Positions 1-9,810 of a stretch of 64,000 nucleotides of DNA are shown in pieces. The notes below the pieces were generated by a model, which worked only from the letters and a program-made list of their open reading frames with translations, was not told the DNA's origin and did not search any database. The number at the start of each line of letters is the position of its first letter. The stretch's first letter is position 1. The stretch covers positions 416,411-480,410 of the forward strand of contig NZ_JAGGPU010000006.1 in NCBI RefSeq assembly GCF_018613605.1. Reading direction: 5' to 3'. This stretch comes from Pedobacter sp. ISL-64. GTDB lineage: Bacteria; Bacteroidota; Bacteroidia; Sphingobacteriales; Sphingobacteriaceae. A program made the position numbers and the translations under genes.

Positions 1-1731
1 GGCTTTAAGGAAGCTAATATTGTTATTCCAACCTATAAAGACGAATCTCGGGAAGAAACGATCAGTGATTTAAAAGCTTCTACTTTTAATTATGTAAACA
101 ATAATTTTGTAGAAACCGTAATGGACAGAAAGGCTGTTTTCACTGAAAACCGGTCAAAATACACCAGACTAACCAAGTTTACGCTTCCAAGCCTCAAAGA
201 AGGCGCTATAATTGAATATAGTTATAGGTTAAAATCGCCCAACTTATTTAATTTCAAAACATGGGAATTTCAAAGCAACATTCCAAAGGTGATTAGCGAA
301 TATTTGGTTTACATCCCAGGCATTTACAATTACAATGTTTCCTTACGCGGATTTCAAAAACTGACGGATCAAAAAGCAGAACTGAGCAAAGAATGTTTAA
401 GGCTTTCAGGCGTAGCTATCGATTGCTCAAAAATCAACTACATGATGAAAAACATTCCGGCATTTATCGAAGAAGATAACATGACCGCTCCCAGTAACTT
501 TAAATCGGCTATTTATTTTGAGCTTTCAGACGTACAGAATTTGAATGGAGCAAAAACTTCCTATACTAAAACCTGGAAAGATGTTGATTATGAACTGTCA
601 TCGTATAAAACCCTGGGCGATCAGATGAAAAGGAAAGATGTTTTTAAAGACCTCATTCCAGAAATTACGAAAGGAAGTACTACCGATTTAGATAAAGCAA
701 AAGCCGTTTATAATTACATTAAAAAACAGATCAAATGGAATAATTATTACGGAAAATACGCAGAAGATAACATTAAAAGAGCACTAGAAAACAGATCGGG
801 CAATGTAGCAGATATTAACCTGAGCCTAATTGCGGCACTTTCTGCAGCTGGTTTAGATGCAGAGGCTGTTATCCTTTCTACCCGTGATAATGGAACTGTA
901 AACAAACTTTATCCGGTAATGAGTGATTTTAATTACCTTGTTGCTAAGGTAAATCTTGCCGATAAAAGTTATTTACTGGATGCTACAGAACCACTTCTAC
1001 CCTTCGGATTGTTACCACTTCGGTGTATTAACGACCAAGGCAGGGTAATCAATTTAAAGAAACCATCTTACTGGATTGATTTAAAGGCCAGCCAGAAAAC
1101 AACTACCAGTTATATCCTAACGGGAAAAATGACAACTGAAGGAAAAATCATTGGCACTTTAACTACCCATACCATGGGTTACGCGGCATATGGCAAACGT
1201 AAAGATATTCTTCGATACAATTCGCCCGATGAATATGTCGAGAAGCTTGATGAACGTTTAACCAGAATTAAGATACTTGATCATCAAATTTTGAACCTGG
1301 ATAGTGTAGAAAATTCTTTAATAGAAAAATACGAGGTTGAGTTTACCATAAACGATGGCACAAATAAAGATCAGTTTTATTTTAGCCCATTTTTTATCAA
1401 TACCATTTCGAAAAATCCATTTAATTTAAACGAACGTACCTACCCAGTTGATTTGGGTGCAGCGTCTGACGAGCGCATTATCATCAATGTGCTTTTATCA
1501 GAAAAATACCAATTGATAGAAAAACCAAAAGATATGGCAATAGCTTTACCCAATGCTGGTGGAAAGTATTTATTGCAAACAGGTTTAGATGGAAACACCA
1601 TTTCGATGAGTCAGATTTTACAGTTTAACAATGCTATTTATCAGCCTGAAGAATATCTTTTCTTAAAGGAATTCTATAGCAAGATCATCCAAAACCAGAA
1701 AACAGAGTTTTTATTAAAAAAAGCAAATTAA
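1..1731 (+). CDS. DUF3857/transglutaminase-fold protein, 5' truncated by window edge, catalytic residues lost
   Basis: The reading frame is open from base 1, so the start codon and signal peptide lie outside the window; the ATG at 121 is only an internal Met. The protein has the Bacteroidota layout of a DUF3857 beta domain followed by a transglutaminase-like core and a beta-rich C-terminus. The core is recognisable from LDATEPLLPFGLLP, which keeps the Asp (codon 979). The Cys of the usual GDCKD motif is Val in GNVAD (codon 805), and the usual His after Phe-Asn is Tyr (codon 934). I infer a non-catalytic envelope protein. The next gene, a paralogue, begins at the base after this stop codon, so the two are surely co-transcribed. 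Confidence 0.88.
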   Translation, partial: GFKEANIVIPTYKDESREETISDLKASTFNYVNNNFVETVMDRKAVFTENRSKYTRLTKFTLPSLKEGAIIEYSYRLKSPNLFNFKTWEFQSNIPKVISEYLVYIPGIYNYNVSLRGFQKLTDQKAELSKECLRLSGVAIDCSKINYMMKNIPAFIEEDNMTAPSNFKSAIYFELSDVQNLNGAKTSYTKTWKDVDYELSSYKTLGDQMKRKDVFKDLIPEITKGSTTDLDKAKAVYNYIKKQIKWNNYYGKYAEDNIKRALENRSGNVADINLSLIAALSAAGLDAEAVILSTRDNGTVNKLYPVMSDFNYLVAKVNLADKSYLLDATEPLLPFGLLPLRCINDQGRVINLKKPSYWIDLKASQKTTTSYILTGKMTTEGKIIGTLTTHTMGYAAYGKRKDILRYNSPDEYVEKLDERLTRIKILDHQILNLDSVENSLIEKYEVEFTINDGTNKDQFYFSPFFINTISKNPFNLNERTYPVDLGAASDERIIINVLLSEKYQLIEKPKDMAIALPNAGGKYLLQTGLDGNTISMSQILQFNNAIYQPEEYLFLKEFYSKIIQNQKTEFLLKKAN

Positions 1732-3639
1732 ATGAGATTCTTATTTACCGTATTTTCCTTGCTTTTAGTTTCTGTTGTTGGCTTTGCACAAGACAACTAT
1801 GATGTTGATTTAATCCCCGCTAACCTGCGCAACCGCGCCAATGCCTGTATCAGGAATGAAGAAACAACCATCGATATGCGCTCGCCTGATAACGTAATGC
1901 TTAATGTAAAAAAAGCCATTACGGTATTTAACCAAAATGGAGAGGACGAAGCACGTTTGGTACTCTATTACGATAAAAATATTTCAATTAAAGGGATAAA
2001 AGGAGAAGTTTACAACAGCGTTGGCAAACTCACCAACAAGTTTTCTCAAAACGATTTTGCTGATATGAGCGCGGCAGATGGGTTCTCCTTATTTGTTGAT
2101 AGCCGCGTAAAACACTACCTGCCATCGGTAAACCAGTATCCTTACACCCTGGTTTACAATTATGAAATTAGAAATAAGCAAAATCTGATTATACCCGATT
2201 GGAGCCCGAAACCAGCAGATGATGTTTCAGTAGAGAAAAGCACTTACACGTTTATTTGTAAGCCAACAGATCAGGTAAGAATAAAAACCCAAAATTATAG
2301 TGGAACACCAGAAGTACTAACTGATGAGAAGCAGAAAAAAACAATCTGGAAAGCAAGTAATATCCTCGCCGTTAGAACTGAACCCTATAGTCCGGCACAC
2401 GAAACTTATGCAACCAACATCCAAATTGCTCCGCAGGCGTTTTATTATTACAACCATAAAGGCAGTTATAGCAACTGGAAAGAGCTAGGCAAGTGGATTT
2501 ATGACGATCTGTTAGCAGCACGCAAAGCCCTGCCACCTGCCACCATTGAAATGGTAAAAGATCTGGTAAAAAACGAAAGAACCGACAAAGATAAGGCACG
2601 TAAAATTTATCAGTATCTACAGGACAAAACGAGGTACATCAGCGTACAAATTGGTATTGGCGGTTTTCAGCCGATTGCAGCCAGCGAAGTAGACCGGTTG
2701 GGTTATGGTGATTGTAAAGCTTTGGTAAACTATATGCAAAGCCTGCTCAGTGCAGCAAATATAGATTCTTATTACTGCGTAGTATCGGCTGGTTCTGAAA
2801 AGAAAAGTATGGACCCAAACTATGCCAGCATGGTACAAGGCAATCATATTATTTTATGCATGCCATTAAAGGGTGACACAACCTGGTTAGAATGCACCAG
2901 CCAAAAAATCCCCTTTGGCTTTTTAAGCGATTTTACAGATGATCGATTAGTGCTTGCCTGTACTACCGAAGGAGGTAAACTATTGCATACACCGAAACTA
3001 ACCACGGCTGAGAACTTGCAGATACGTAAAGCCAACTTAACTGTTCAGTTAGATGGCAGTGTATCTGGAAAAATGAATACCGTTTATGCTGGCTCACAAT
3101 ATGAAAATCAGGAATTGCTGATTGGTAAATCAATAACCGAACAACATAAACTACTAAAAGAAGCTTATAACATTGACAATATTGATTTCGAAGCAGTGTC
3201 CTTTGCGCAAAAAAAAGATATATCGCCCAAATTAACGGAAGAAGTAAGCATTAATATCAGAAATTATGCGCCTGTTAATGGAAATAGAATGTTTTTACAG
3301 CTCAATGCCTTTAACCTGAGGCGGTCAATTCCTGAAATAAAGAACAGAACACTGCCTGTTTACATTAACCGTGGATATACAGACGAAGATAGCATTGTTT
3401 ATACCTTGCCAGATAATGTAATTACAGAATTGATTATTGGACAAGATAAAGCGTTTAAAAGCCCTTTCGGGGAATATGTATGTAAGGCCAGCTTAGTAGG
3501 CAACAAACTAACCTATTACCGGAAATTTATACTAAACGATGGTACATTTCCTGCAGCGCAGTATAATGAGTTTTCGAAATTCATTAATGATGTAAATTCT
3601 GCAGATTATTTAAAATTAGCACTTAGCTTAAAAAAATAA
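1732..3639 (+). CDS. DUF3857 and transglutaminase-like domain protein, secreted
   Basis: This 635-residue protein has a clear signal peptide ending near GFAQ (residue 20). An N-terminal DUF3857 domain is followed by a transglutaminase-like fold. Cys328 sits in GYGDCKALV and His372 in GNHIIL, but the third position of the triad is Glu387 (WLECTS) instead of the usual Asp. It is probably periplasmic or attached to the outer envelope; its substrate is unknown. It abuts the upstream paralogue with no gap, forming a tandem pair in which only this copy keeps Cys and His. Confidence 0.88.
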   Translation: MRFLFTVFSLLLVSVVGFAQDNYDVDLIPANLRNRANACIRNEETTIDMRSPDNVMLNVKKAITVFNQNGEDEARLVLYYDKNISIKGIKGEVYNSVGKLTNKFSQNDFADMSAADGFSLFVDSRVKHYLPSVNQYPYTLVYNYEIRNKQNLIIPDWSPKPADDVSVEKSTYTFICKPTDQVRIKTQNYSGTPEVLTDEKQKKTIWKASNILAVRTEPYSPAHETYATNIQIAPQAFYYYNHKGSYSNWKELGKWIYDDLLAARKALPPATIEMVKDLVKNERTDKDKARKIYQYLQDKTRYISVQIGIGGFQPIAASEVDRLGYGDCKALVNYMQSLLSAANIDSYYCVVSAGSEKKSMDPNYASMVQGNHIILCMPLKGDTTWLECTSQKIPFGFLSDFTDDRLVLACTTEGGKLLHTPKLTTAENLQIRKANLTVQLDGSVSGKMNTVYAGSQYENQELLIGKSITEQHKLLKEAYNIDNIDFEAVSFAQKKDISPKLTEEVSINIRNYAPVNGNRMFLQLNAFNLRRSIPEIKNRTLPVYINRGYTDEDSIVYTLPDNVITELIIGQDKAFKSPFGEYVCKASLVGNKLTYYRKFILNDGTFPAAQYNEFSKFINDVNSADYLKLALSLKK

Positions 3640-3745
3640 TCCCGAGGCCAATACCAATAATCATGATCAGGTACATTAAAATTTCTGTTGAAGCGAATCT
3701 TTTGTATTTGGTCCAGAAAGAGTAATCATTTTCTTCGTTTGGCAT
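3623..3745 (-). CDS. small single-pass membrane protein, 40 aa, hypothetical
   Basis: A 40-codon frame starts MPNEENDYSFWTKYKRF and continues into one hydrophobic helix (about residues 22-39) rich in Ile, Met and Gly, giving a charged N-terminal tail plus one membrane anchor. A TATTTTTG box (TAnnTTTG consensus) lies 18 bases upstream of the ATG, which supports expression. The 3' end runs 17 bases into the convergent DUF3857 gene. I do not recognise a family; the call rests on composition, start context and promoter. Confidence 0.5.
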   Translation of the reverse strand: MPNEENDYSFWTKYKRFASTEILMYLIMIIGIGLGIIFLS

Positions 3746-3762
3746 TTTACATTTTTATGCAG

Positions 3763-3770
3763 CAAAAATA
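3763..3770 (-). promoter_or_regulatory. TAnnTTTG -7 promoter box
   Basis: TATTTTTG on the minus strand matches the Bacteroidota housekeeping -7 consensus and sits at the right distance before the 40-aa membrane protein. I see no clear TTTG -33 box. Confidence 0.45.
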
Positions 3771-4084
3771 GGAAAATAGATTTAAAGAAAAATTACTAAG
3801 TTTTTCCCCGCAGATTTAGGGTGATTAACACAGATTATAATTTAATTAGAGGATCATTTCCGTTAGGAATGACAAGCCACTCAAATCTGCGTCCTTCTGC
3901 GGTTCTGCGGGAAACAACAGATATGATATAGCTTGCCGCTTCACATTCCCAAAAGCTATATCACAGCAACTTAAGTCACAACAATGTAAAACCAATTGTA
4001 TTTGAAACGCTACAGAATTGATTTGGGCAACATTTGAGCAAAACAACCGTATAAATAGCTCAATATCAAACTAAACCATACTGA
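3771..4084. other. intergenic region with dispersed-repeat-like sequence
   Basis: No convincing gene. About 3805-3915 holds low-complexity phrases such as CGCAGATTT, GGAATGACA and CTGCGGTTCTGCGGG, which resemble dispersed intergenic repeats seen elsewhere in the window (27.7, 31.3, 50.5 and 63.9 kb). The last 100 bases presumably hold the promoter of the L,D-transpeptidase gene, but I cannot place its boxes. Confidence 0.4.
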
Positions 4085-4870
4085 ATGAAGAAATACATCC
4101 TGGACATTGCTACGATTTTTTTGATGGGTATGAGCATTGTCGGAACAAGTTGGAAAGCAGCGGAGCTTCCCCATACACAACAAGAAGTAGTTAAGCACAT
4201 AGCTACAGATAGCTTATACAATCAATATATATCAAATATTTACCATCAGGTTCATTTAGATTCTGCCGGATTAAGTGAACAGGTTTTTGAAAAAGCCCTA
4301 ACCGGTTTTTATAACTTAAAATATTCTGGTCTTTTACATAGCAAATCCATTTTAACCATTGCAGATTTTGATCAGGAAAGTTCTAAAAAACGCCTGTATA
4401 TTATCGATCTTGCGAGTAAAAAATTGATATTAAATACTTGGGTAGCTCATGGGCAAAACAGTGGTGGCGATAAACCAGCCTACTTTTCCAACAATATCAA
4501 TTCGAACCAGAGTAGCTTAGGTTTTTATTTAACCGGTGAAGTCTACTACGGAAAACATGGCCGTTCGCTTAAATTGGATGGCATGGACCAAGGTTTTAAC
4601 AGCAATGCAAGAGAAAGGTCTATTGTGGTTCATGGCGCCAGTTATGTAAGTCAAAAAAGCATCGATCAATTAGGCAGACTGGGCAGAAGTCAGGGTTGTC
4701 CTGCTGTCCCGGCTAAGTTGGCCGATCAGGTGATCAATACCATCTCTGACCGAACGGTACTGTTCATCAATAATTCAGAACAACAATACAATTCATCATT
4801 TTTAAATGAAACACTGGCAGCAAGTGTTGTATTAAATCAGGAACAGATTTTAGCAGCCCAAATGGATTAA
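4085..4870 (+). CDS. murein L,D-transpeptidase catalytic domain protein (YkuD_2 family)
   Basis: The 261-residue protein has a hydrophobic N-terminal export segment (residues 4-22). The C-terminal half carries the signature of the YkuD_2 type of L,D-transpeptidase: IVVHG (catalytic-site His) followed about 30 residues on by SQGCPAVP, whose Cys is the expected nucleophile. Members of this family crosslink or modify peptidoglycan in the periplasm. The gene stands alone; its 3' end overlaps the convergent 147-aa gene by four bases. Confidence 0.85.
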   Translation: MKKYILDIATIFLMGMSIVGTSWKAAELPHTQQEVVKHIATDSLYNQYISNIYHQVHLDSAGLSEQVFEKALTGFYNLKYSGLLHSKSILTIADFDQESSKKRLYIIDLASKKLILNTWVAHGQNSGGDKPAYFSNNINSNQSSLGFYLTGEVYYGKHGRSLKLDGMDQGFNSNARERSIVVHGASYVSQKSIDQLGRLGRSQGCPAVPAKLADQVINTISDRTVLFINNSEQQYNSSFLNETLAASVVLNQEQILAAQMD

Positions 4871-5310
4871 TGTTGTTTAATATTTTTGGCGTTCAGGTTT
4901 TTAGGTAAAATCCAGATAAAAAACGATTTGCTACTGGCTAGTAAATCCCAAACCCAACGGTTACTGTCTACCCCCTTTTCGCCGCAGTCTACAACTTCTG
5001 CCCGTTTGAGCAGTTTGTTAATCAAAGCTTGAATCCATTTTATTTGCACCATGCGATTGAAAGATAGTCCCAGATAATCGCAATACACATGTACCAGGAT
5101 TTCTACAATAAGCGAAGCGTTGGAAATCGCTAGTGCTTTACCGAAATGCTGTTCATAATCGGCTTTAATTGTATTTATCAAAAGCTCAAACCTTGCATCT
5201 GCTTTTCCATCAAGATAAGTCCAAAGTTGAGCATTACTATATACGCGGATTAATTGCGGTTCGAGCCCTACTTTAATTTTATTACCTGCCAGTTCATAAA
5301 TTTTATCCAT
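4867..5310 (-). CDS. hypothetical protein, 147 aa
   Basis: This is a soluble, Leu/Ile-rich protein without signal peptide or transmembrane helix, starting MDKIYELAGNKIKVGLEPQ. It has no motif that I recognise. Its coding pattern looks genuine, it fills the space between two real genes, and it converges with the L,D-transpeptidase gene with a four-base overlap. Function is unknown. Confidence 0.65.
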   Translation of the reverse strand: MDKIYELAGNKIKVGLEPQLIRVYSNAQLWTYLDGKADARFELLINTIKADYEQHFGKALAISNASLIVEILVHVYCDYLGLSFNRMVQIKWIQALINKLLKRAEVVDCGEKGVDSNRWVWDLLASSKSFFIWILPKNLNAKNIKQH

Positions 5311-5513
5311 TCATTAAAAATCAATTGTAGCTATTAGATAGTGATATTACCGAATTGTTAATCAATCCGATATAAAAATTTCTGACACAAATGATGGACA
5401 AAATTATCTGATAATTGTTTGCCTAAACGAATGTTAAGTAGTATTGTGAGTAATTTTTTTAATCTGTTGCCAATATTTTAATCATCTTTGGGGTTGAAAA
5501 GATAAGCCCATTC

Positions 5514-7367
5514 ATGAAGATTGTAATTGCAGAAAAGCCCTCTGTTGGTCGTGAACTTGCTAAAGTTTTCGGAGCAACCACCAGAAAAGATGGATACATT
5601 GAAGGTAAAGGATATTCTTTTACCTGGGCATTCGGGCATTTATTACAATTGGCTCCCCCTCAAGATTATGGTTTTATTGGCTGGAGGAAGCAACATTTAC
5701 CTATGCTTCCGCAAAAGTTTAAACTTGCCATTAGAAAGATTAAAACAAAGGATGGCTTTGTAGAAGATCCGGCAGTACGGAAACAATTAGACACCATAAA
5801 AAAACTTTTTGATGAGGCGAGTGAAATTATTGTGGCTACGGATGCGGGGCGTGAGGGTGAATTGATTTTCAGGTACATTTATTATTATCTGAAATGCAAA
5901 AAACCTTTCAAACGCCTTTGGATCTCTTCGCAAACAGATGAAGCTATAAAAGATGGATTCAGAAATTTAAAACCCGGAACCGATTACGATACCTTGTTTA
6001 ATTCGGCCCATTGCCGCTCAGAATCAGACTGGCTGGTGGGAATGAACGCCACACAGGCGCTAAGTATTTCGGCAGGTAACAGAACAGTTCTTTCATTAGG
6101 GCGGGTACAAACGCCTACCCTAGCCATGATCTGTGCTCGTTTTTTGGAGATTAAAAATTTCGTTCCTCAAACATATTATCAAATCAGCATTTTACTTTCT
6201 AAAGATGAGCAGACATTTAAGGCTATATCAACTTCGAATTATAAAGAAAAGGAAGAAGTAGAAAAGTTATTTGCGCTTGTAGAGGATGTGGCTTCTGGTT
6301 TTCCAACGGGCGGAAACATTACAGCTGTAGAAGCAAAGCCAAGAAAAGAACCACCTCCCTTATTGCACGACTTAAGTAGTTTACAGCAAGAAGCCAATAA
6401 GAAAAAGGGCTATACTGCTGATCAAACACTTAATATTTTGCAAAACCTGTACGAGAGCAAATTGGTTTCTTACCCCCGTACCGGATCGCGCTACATTGGC
6501 GATGATGTTTTTGCCGGAGTTCCAGATTTGATTGCAAAATTTACCGATCATGCTGATTTTGGAAAGCAAGCACAGTTTTTGCAAACCATTACTTTAAATA
6601 AGCGAAGTGTTAACGCTAAAAAAGTAACCGATCACCATGCTGTTTTACCTACTGGCGAACAGGCTTATGGGCTAAGCTCAGATAAACAAGCTGTATACGA
6701 TATGGTTGTTGGTCGGATGATTGAGGCTTTTCACCAGGAATGTCTTAAAGAATTAACCAAAATAACTATTCAATCAGGAGTTACGTTTGTGGCCAATGGA
6801 ACGGTAATCCGCTCTGCAGGCTGGCGGGCTGTTTTTAACGACCCTGAAGATGATAAAAAAGATGAAGACAATGCAGCTTTACCAAAGGTTGCTGTTGGAG
6901 AGCTATTGCCTATAACAGAAAAATCTCTTTTAGAAAAGCAGACTAAACCAAAGCCAATGTACAACGAGGCTTCGTTATTAAAAGCGCTTGAAACCTGTGG
7001 CAAGGAGATTGAAGACGAAGAACTGCGTTATGCCATGAAAGATAGTGGCTTAGGTACTCCGGCAACTCGTGCATCCATTATCGAAACATTAATCACCAGA
7101 GAATATATAACAAGGGAAAAGCGAAATCTTGTACCTACCAATAAAGGACTTGCTGTTTATGAAGTGGTTAAAGATAAACAGATAGCCCAAGCTGAACTTA
7201 CCGGACAGTGGGAAAAAAGATTAGAAGAAATACGTTCAGGCTCATCCGTAAAAGATTTTAAATCGGAAATTACAGAATATACCAAAACCATTACGCACGA
7301 ACTGTTAATTGCAGGGGCCAGTATATCGGGCAAACTTGCAGAAGAAAAGAAACTGGAAAAGGCTTAG
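5514..7367 (+). CDS. topB: DNA topoisomerase III
   Basis: This type IA topoisomerase (617 aa) relaxes negatively supercoiled DNA and resolves recombination and replication intermediates. The N-terminal Toprim domain starts MKIVIAEKPSVGRELAKVFG and includes DAGREGELIFRYIYY. The active-site Tyr lies in LVSYPRTGSRYIGDDV. The final part has SGLGTPATRASIIETL and a lysine-rich tail. There is no zinc-finger region, which fits the topB type rather than topA. The start is the first ATG after a 200-base gap and matches the family N-terminus exactly. Confidence 0.95.
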   Translation: MKIVIAEKPSVGRELAKVFGATTRKDGYIEGKGYSFTWAFGHLLQLAPPQDYGFIGWRKQHLPMLPQKFKLAIRKIKTKDGFVEDPAVRKQLDTIKKLFDEASEIIVATDAGREGELIFRYIYYYLKCKKPFKRLWISSQTDEAIKDGFRNLKPGTDYDTLFNSAHCRSESDWLVGMNATQALSISAGNRTVLSLGRVQTPTLAMICARFLEIKNFVPQTYYQISILLSKDEQTFKAISTSNYKEKEEVEKLFALVEDVASGFPTGGNITAVEAKPRKEPPPLLHDLSSLQQEANKKKGYTADQTLNILQNLYESKLVSYPRTGSRYIGDDVFAGVPDLIAKFTDHADFGKQAQFLQTITLNKRSVNAKKVTDHHAVLPTGEQAYGLSSDKQAVYDMVVGRMIEAFHQECLKELTKITIQSGVTFVANGTVIRSAGWRAVFNDPEDDKKDEDNAALPKVAVGELLPITEKSLLEKQTKPKPMYNEASLLKALETCGKEIEDEELRYAMKDSGLGTPATRASIIETLITREYITREKRNLVPTNKGLAVYEVVKDKQIAQAELTGQWEKRLEEIRSGSSVKDFKSEITEYTKTITHELLIAGASISGKLAEEKKLEKA

Positions 7368-7421
7368 CATCAACTTGCGTCATGTCACCTGAAGTAGTTG
7401 TAAAAAGCAACAATTTTACGG

Positions 7422-9335
7422 TTATAGCTCCATAAATTCCCAGGCGCTGTGGTATGCGTTCAATTGCTCAGCATACTGGATAAATTCAGCATAAAAATTA
7501 GATTTCGATAAAGTAGAACTATCGCCAATAACAACCAGCTTTTTCTTTGCCCTTGTCATGGCAACATTCATTCTCCTGGTATCTGATAAAAACCCAATGC
7601 TTCCATCGCCATTACTCCTGGTGAGGCTAATATAAACCACATCACGTTCCTGCCCCTGAAAGCTATCAATGGTGTTAACTGCAATGTTATTGCGATATGG
7701 ATTTAAAATTTCATTTTCCTGAACCAACGCATTTAAAATCTGAACCTGCTGTTTATAAGGGGAGACAATGGCAACAGACGGAAAACTATCAGTTAAGGTT
7801 TTATCTGTCAAACTAGCAACCAAATTCGTTAAATGTTTGACCAAAAATGCAGCTTCATCAGGATTGGTTGTACTTGTTCCATCTAATTTTTCGTCAAAAC
7901 TACAACCTGCAGTATCGATAAATTGAATCGGTTGATCGCCGGTAAACAATAAATGATCGGCAACAGAGTGATGCGCTATTAACTCATTTCTGTAAAACAC
8001 CCGAGATGAATAACCCATAATAGCTGCGTTCATTCTATATTGTTCTTTTAACAACACAACCGACTCTGGATGAAGACTTACTGCTTTTTCGAGTAAAGTA
8101 TTACTTAAACCATTTCTGGCTGCTTCATTTGATTTTATAGTTGGAGAAAGCTGAAAATGATCACCAGCTAATATTACTTTCTGCGCTTTTAAAATCGGTA
8201 TCCAACAAGCAGGTTCCAAAGCCTGGCCAGCCTCATCAATTACAATGGTATTATACTTTAAATTCCGAACAGTATAATGGTTGGCTCCCACCAGGGTGGC
8301 GGTAATAATCTGTGCTTTAGTAAACAGATTATCCATAATATACTGCTCCGTTTTTTCTACTTCCTTTCCAATTTTATGCGCTTCATCAAACAAGGCCTTA
8401 CGTTGCTCCCGTTCTGCTTTGCCGAAGCTCCGCTTGTATTTATGAGCCATGTTTTTATACTCACTGGCTTGTTTTTTTAAAGCCTTAATCGTTTTCATCT
8501 CCGGATGATCGGCCATTTGATGATCAAGAGTAGCCGCAAGCAATCTTTCTGAAACCCTTGCCGGATTACCCACACGAATTACTTTTAATCCCTCAGCCGC
8601 TAATTTTTCAGTAAGTAAATCAACAGCAGTATTACTTGGTGCTACCACCAGGATTTTTTGATCGCTGTGTTTAACCAACGATTTTATAGCGTGCACAAGT
8701 GTTGTGGTTTTTCCAGTGCCTGGTGGACCATGAACCACAGCCAAATGATCGGCTGCAATAATTTTATTCACTGCTAATTGCTGTGAGTCGTTTAACGTAT
8801 TTGGAATGATAAATTTCTCTTCGCCCCGAAATGAAGGTTTTTCTCCTTTCGTTAAAATACGGATCAGTTTATTTTCTGATTCATTTTCTGCCAAATGTGT
8901 AGCCTGTTTAAGGGCACTCTGCATTTCGTCGTAGCTGTTATTATCAAAAAGTAAGTCTACACCGAGTTTGCCATCTCTGGTCCAGTCTGGTAATTCATCA
9001 ACACGGAAGCTGATTTTCATCCTGCTACCACTTTGGTGATTTATAATCCCCTCTATCCGATCTTCTTTGGCATCGTGATTAGAAAATAATACCACCGCCG
9101 AACCAAAACGGAACTGATGAGAAAAATCCTGATGGGTAGTCCGTTCCAACTCTACAGTTAAATAATCGCCACGGCCTATTTCGGTATTCCTGATTGCAAT
9201 AGGGTACCAGGTTAAACCCAAGGCTCTCCTATCGGCAGCCGATGTATTTTCAGTAAGTTTTAAATATGATTGTAAATCTTCGTTGCGTTCGGTATCGAGC
9301 AGATCCTGGAGTTTTTTGAAATATTCTTTTGGCAA
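7422..9335 (-). CDS. IGHMBP2/UPF1-like superfamily 1 DNA/RNA helicase
   Basis: This 637-residue AAA-type helicase has the usual SF1 motifs in order: Walker A GPPGTGKTTT (about residue 207), Walker B DEAGQALEP, motif III LAGDHFQLSP, motif IV VSPYKQQV, motif V NTIDSFQGQERDVVYISL and motif VI RRMNVAMTRAKKKLVVIGD. The N-terminal region resembles the 1B/stalk part of IGHMBP2 (SMUBP-2) proteins. It should unwind DNA or RNA 5' to 3' using ATP; the cellular role of bacterial members is poorly known. A heptad-repeat region lies just upstream of the start. Confidence 0.9.
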   Translation of the reverse strand: MPKEYFKKLQDLLDTERNEDLQSYLKLTENTSAADRRALGLTWYPIAIRNTEIGRGDYLTVELERTTHQDFSHQFRFGSAVVLFSNHDAKEDRIEGIINHQSGSRMKISFRVDELPDWTRDGKLGVDLLFDNNSYDEMQSALKQATHLAENESENKLIRILTKGEKPSFRGEEKFIIPNTLNDSQQLAVNKIIAADHLAVVHGPPGTGKTTTLVHAIKSLVKHSDQKILVVAPSNTAVDLLTEKLAAEGLKVIRVGNPARVSERLLAATLDHQMADHPEMKTIKALKKQASEYKNMAHKYKRSFGKAEREQRKALFDEAHKIGKEVEKTEQYIMDNLFTKAQIITATLVGANHYTVRNLKYNTIVIDEAGQALEPACWIPILKAQKVILAGDHFQLSPTIKSNEAARNGLSNTLLEKAVSLHPESVVLLKEQYRMNAAIMGYSSRVFYRNELIAHHSVADHLLFTGDQPIQFIDTAGCSFDEKLDGTSTTNPDEAAFLVKHLTNLVASLTDKTLTDSFPSVAIVSPYKQQVQILNALVQENEILNPYRNNIAVNTIDSFQGQERDVVYISLTRSNGDGSIGFLSDTRRMNVAMTRAKKKLVVIGDSSTLSKSNFYAEFIQYAEQLNAYHSAWEFMEL

Positions 9336-9340
9336 GGGTA

Positions 9341-9424
9341 AACTGGTTAATTGTGAAAATTGGTTAACTGGTTAATTGTTAAGTTGTTTGATTGCTAACT
9401 AAAAACTGCCAATAGTAAACTGAT
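9341..9424. repeat. heptad-periodic repeat (AACTGRT / TTGTTAA type)
   Basis: About twelve consecutive 7-mers in one register, for example AACTGGT, TGGTTAA, TTGTTAA, then AACTAAA, AACTGCC and AACTGAT. The first half is rich in GTTAA and the second in the complementary AACTA, so the region is loosely palindromic. It sits between the helicase start and the DUF3037 stop codon. Confidence 0.6.
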
Positions 9425-9426
9425 TA

Positions 9427-9810
9427 CTATAAAACCAGTTCCTGGCGCAACCTTAATAAAGTTTCTTCCGCATCATCGCAAAAACCAGGGTGTACTTTTG
9501 AGCACTGCACTACCGTACTTCTGGTTGCCGTGAGCCACCTAAAACGAGAGGCCTGGTCGTATTGACCAATCGGACCTGATCCTTTTGCGGCTGTACTTAT
9601 TCTTTCAAAAGCACATAAGTTCTCTTTTAGCTCTTCTAAATCTATCTCCGCAGAAAAAGCCTTGACTTTTTTCTCATCCAGGGAAAAAATACTTTTTAGA
9701 AATTTTTGCTTGGCACAAAACAAAATAATGCCAACATTAATAAATTCTTCACGTTCTACCCTGGGCATTACGCGAATCACAGCATACTCAAATAAGAATT
9801 TCCCTTGCAT
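9427..9810 (-). CDS. DUF3037 domain protein
   Basis: This 127-aa soluble protein matches the DUF3037 family from its FEYAVIRVMPRVEREEFINVGIIL start and the SRFRWLTATRSTVVQ segment near residue 90. Family function is not established. It overlaps the end of the upstream HipA-like kinase gene by 23 bases, so the two are translationally coupled. This pairing recurs in many bacteria, which suggests that the proteins act together. Confidence 0.85.
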   Translation of the reverse strand: MQGKFLFEYAVIRVMPRVEREEFINVGIILFCAKQKFLKSIFSLDEKKVKAFSAEIDLEELKENLCAFERISTAAKGSGPIGQYDQASRFRWLTATRSTVVQCSKVHPGFCDDAEETLLRLRQELVL

